Assembly: GCA_002421585.1 (NCBI GenBank)
Contig: DIKD01000057.1
Coordinates: 1 to 6,607 of the forward strand
Length of the DNA stretch: 6,607 nt
Reading direction: 5' to 3'
Source: Dehalococcoidia bacterium UBA5627
Lineage (GTDB): Bacteria > Chloroflexota > Dehalococcoidia > Dehalococcoidales > UBA5627
Under the pieces are notes generated by a model. It searched no databases. It saw only the letters and a program-made list of their open reading frames with translations, and had not been told where the DNA came from. Position 1 is the stretch's first letter, and the number at the start of each line of letters is the position of its first letter. Positions 5,420-6,607 of this stretch are shown piece by piece. The translations under genes were made by a program, and so were the position numbers.

Positions 5420-6208
5420 TCAGGGCTGTTTATTGCATTCCTCAATAAATCCCAGCATCAGCTTATTGAAGCCTGACGGATTATCCATATTGGCTACATG
5501 TGCCGCATTGGCAATCGTCTCAACGCGACAGCCGGGGTAGTATTTCGGCCAGTCGGGCAAATGCTTTTTAATAGTTCCTGTTTTATCGAACTCTCCGCAG
5601 GAAACCAGCAGCGGGGCATCAAAAACAACATCCCTCTCATTTAAGCAGGTGGCAATGCCGTTCCATGAAGCGACAAACTCCCTTTTAGTCATTTCGCCGA
5701 ACATCTCATACAAAGTGGCACGGGCATCTGTATCCAGCAAACTGGCTTTCGCCATCTGCTTCTTCAGTGTTTCCCACGGGTATAAATTAAAGATAGGGGC
5801 GGAGTATTTTAAGCCGATTTTTTCCCACTTCTTGTAAGGTATGAAAATTGGAGTGGAACCGATTACCATATATCCCTTTGCTTTTCCGTAATTGGCGGCG
5901 TATTCCTGGGTAATATAACCGCCCATCGAGAGGCCGACAAGCACTGCGTCTTTACAGTTCTCCGCATCGAGTATGTTTAAGATATCATCAGCGGCATTTT
6001 TGACTGTAAAATTGTGGCAGGGACGGGACAAACCATGTCCGCGTACGTCTACATTGATGACGCGGTAATTTTTTAAGGCATCGAGTTGGGGGTTCCACAT
6101 CTTGCGGTTGACGCCGTATCCGTGTATCAGGATAACGGCAGGGGCGTCATCCGGTCCCGTAACATCATAGAAAACCCTGCATCCACCCGAATATATAGAT
6201 TTCTGCAT
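5420..6208 (-). CDS. Alpha/beta hydrolase (substrate unknown)
   Basis: This is a complete 262-residue alpha/beta-fold hydrolase, likely cytoplasmic since no signal peptide or membrane segment is evident. The N-terminal core shows VILIHGYGVNRKMWNPQLDAL (oxyanion region HG at 29-30; here split for reading as VILIHG and YGVNRKMW), then VDVRGHGLS (53-61). The nucleophile elbow is VGLSMGG (91-97), placing the catalytic serine at S94. The acid is probably D208 in CGEFDKTG and the base H237 in NAAHVANMD. A cap-like helical insert spans about 120-190. The family includes esterases, lipases, haloperoxidase-like enzymes and C-C bond hydrolases; the sequence alone does not choose between them. The ATG at 6208 follows GGAGG with 5-nt spacing. 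It lies 57 bp downstream of tRNA-Pro on the same strand with no terminator between, so it may be read from the tRNA promoter; a TATAAT-like hexamer at 6254-6249 could instead give it its own start. It converges with mazG. Confidence 0.9.
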   Translation of the reverse strand: MQKSIYSGGCRVFYDVTGPDDAPAVILIHGYGVNRKMWNPQLDALKNYRVINVDVRGHGLSRPCHNFTVKNAADDILNILDAENCKDAVLVGLSMGGYITQEYAANYGKAKGYMVIGSTPIFIPYKKWEKIGLKYSAPIFNLYPWETLKKQMAKASLLDTDARATLYEMFGEMTKREFVASWNGIATCLNERDVVFDAPLLVSCGEFDKTGTIKKHLPDWPKYYPGCRVETIANAAHVANMDNPSGFNKLMLGFIEECNKQP

Positions 6209-6265
6209 AAGCCCTCCGTTATATAAAACACAGGTGTCGTTTTGCGGGATTATAATGATTTTAAA

Positions 6266-6341
<76 letters not shown>

Positions 6342-6386
6342 AAAGATACAACAGTTATGCTGCATTGACGATAATAAGTACAGGTA

Positions 6387-6415
6387 ATATTATAACATTA
6401 TTGGGAATTTCTCAA
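6387..6415 (-). promoter_or_regulatory. Probable promoter for tRNA-Pro
   Basis: On the minus strand TTGAGA (6415-6410) matches five of six -35 bases. Downstream lies TTATAATATT, offering a perfect TATAAT (6394-6389, 15-bp spacer) or TAATAT (6392-6387, 17-bp spacer). Transcription would begin about 40 nt before the tRNA, a usual leader length for processing. Confidence 0.55.
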
Positions 6416-6520
6416 CAGCAAACGTAAAATAAGCAGATTAGCGGTCATAATTGCTATTAATAGTCCTCCGGTGTCGTGCCCATCCCGATGATTGAGGATT
6501 TTATGTAAATTAGTAAATGA

Positions 6521-6607
6521 ATGAAAAAAGAAAAACGACTGGCAACAAAAGCCGAAGTATATTACAATAGGGGCTTAATCGATATAATAGATAAATATAT
6601 TCTCTTT
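6521..6607 (+). CDS. Possible 5' end of an unidentified ORF, cut by right edge
   Basis: From an ATG at 6521 the frame stays open for 29 codons to the window end, beginning MKKEKRLATKAEVYYNRGL. A TGA codon lies directly before the ATG, so the start cannot be further upstream. No Shine-Dalgarno sequence is seen within a useful distance; GAGGA at 6494-6498 is about 22 nt away and better placed for an ATG at 6503 that is followed at once by TAA. The predicted peptide is charged and helical, with no recognised domain. It could be a real gene or a short chance frame. Confidence 0.35.
   Translation, partial: MKKEKRLATKAEVYYNRGLIDIIDKYILF

Noticed and set aside
6342..6600. Antisense open run on the minus strand upstream of the tRNA
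   Set aside because: It is rich in Phe from T-runs, lacks a proper start, and overlaps the probable tRNA promoter.

Overview
The window carries ordinary bacterial housekeeping genes separated by repeat-rich gaps. The DnaA, Fmt and MazG sequences, moderate GC and AGGAGG-type ribosome binding sites suggest an anaerobic member of the Chloroflexota, probably class Dehalococcoidia. That placement rests on recognising the proteins and was not tested by a search.

Layout, left to right. (1) 1-485, minus: an AraC-family regulator that runs off the left edge and is interrupted by an in-frame amber codon inside its DNA-binding domain. (2) 486-918: AT-rich DNA with no convincing gene. (3) 919-2250, minus: dnaA, complete, with unusual residues in the helix that reads the DnaA box. 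(4) 2251-2678: the control region between divergent dnaA and fmt, rich in small palindromes and TTGTTA motifs but without canonical DnaA boxes. (5) 2679-3611, plus: fmt, methionyl-tRNA formyltransferase. (6) 3612-3937: three different palindromic repeats in a row, then a GATAA-type repeat with an 11-bp period just before the next gene. (7) 3938-4720, plus: mazG, a two-domain nucleoside triphosphate pyrophosphohydrolase. (8) 4721-5419: about 700 bp without a gene, holding a cluster of dispersed mini-repeats. (9) 5420-6208, minus: an alpha/beta hydrolase. (10) 6266-6341, minus: tRNA-Pro(CGG) with encoded CCA and a probable promoter upstream. (11) 6521 to the right edge, plus: the possible start of a short unidentified ORF.

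The genes do not form one pathway. dnaA starts chromosome replication, fmt makes the initiator formyl-Met-tRNA, mazG removes abnormal or excess NTPs, and tRNA-Pro serves translation. The hydrolase lies 57 bp downstream of the tRNA on the same strand and may share its transcript. I see no CRISPR array, transposase, toxin-antitoxin pair or defence cassette. The items most worth a second look are the altered DNA-contact residues of DnaA beside a control region that lacks standard boxes, the single-codon lesion in the AraC regulator, the 11-bp periodic repeat before mazG, and the mini-repeat clusters.
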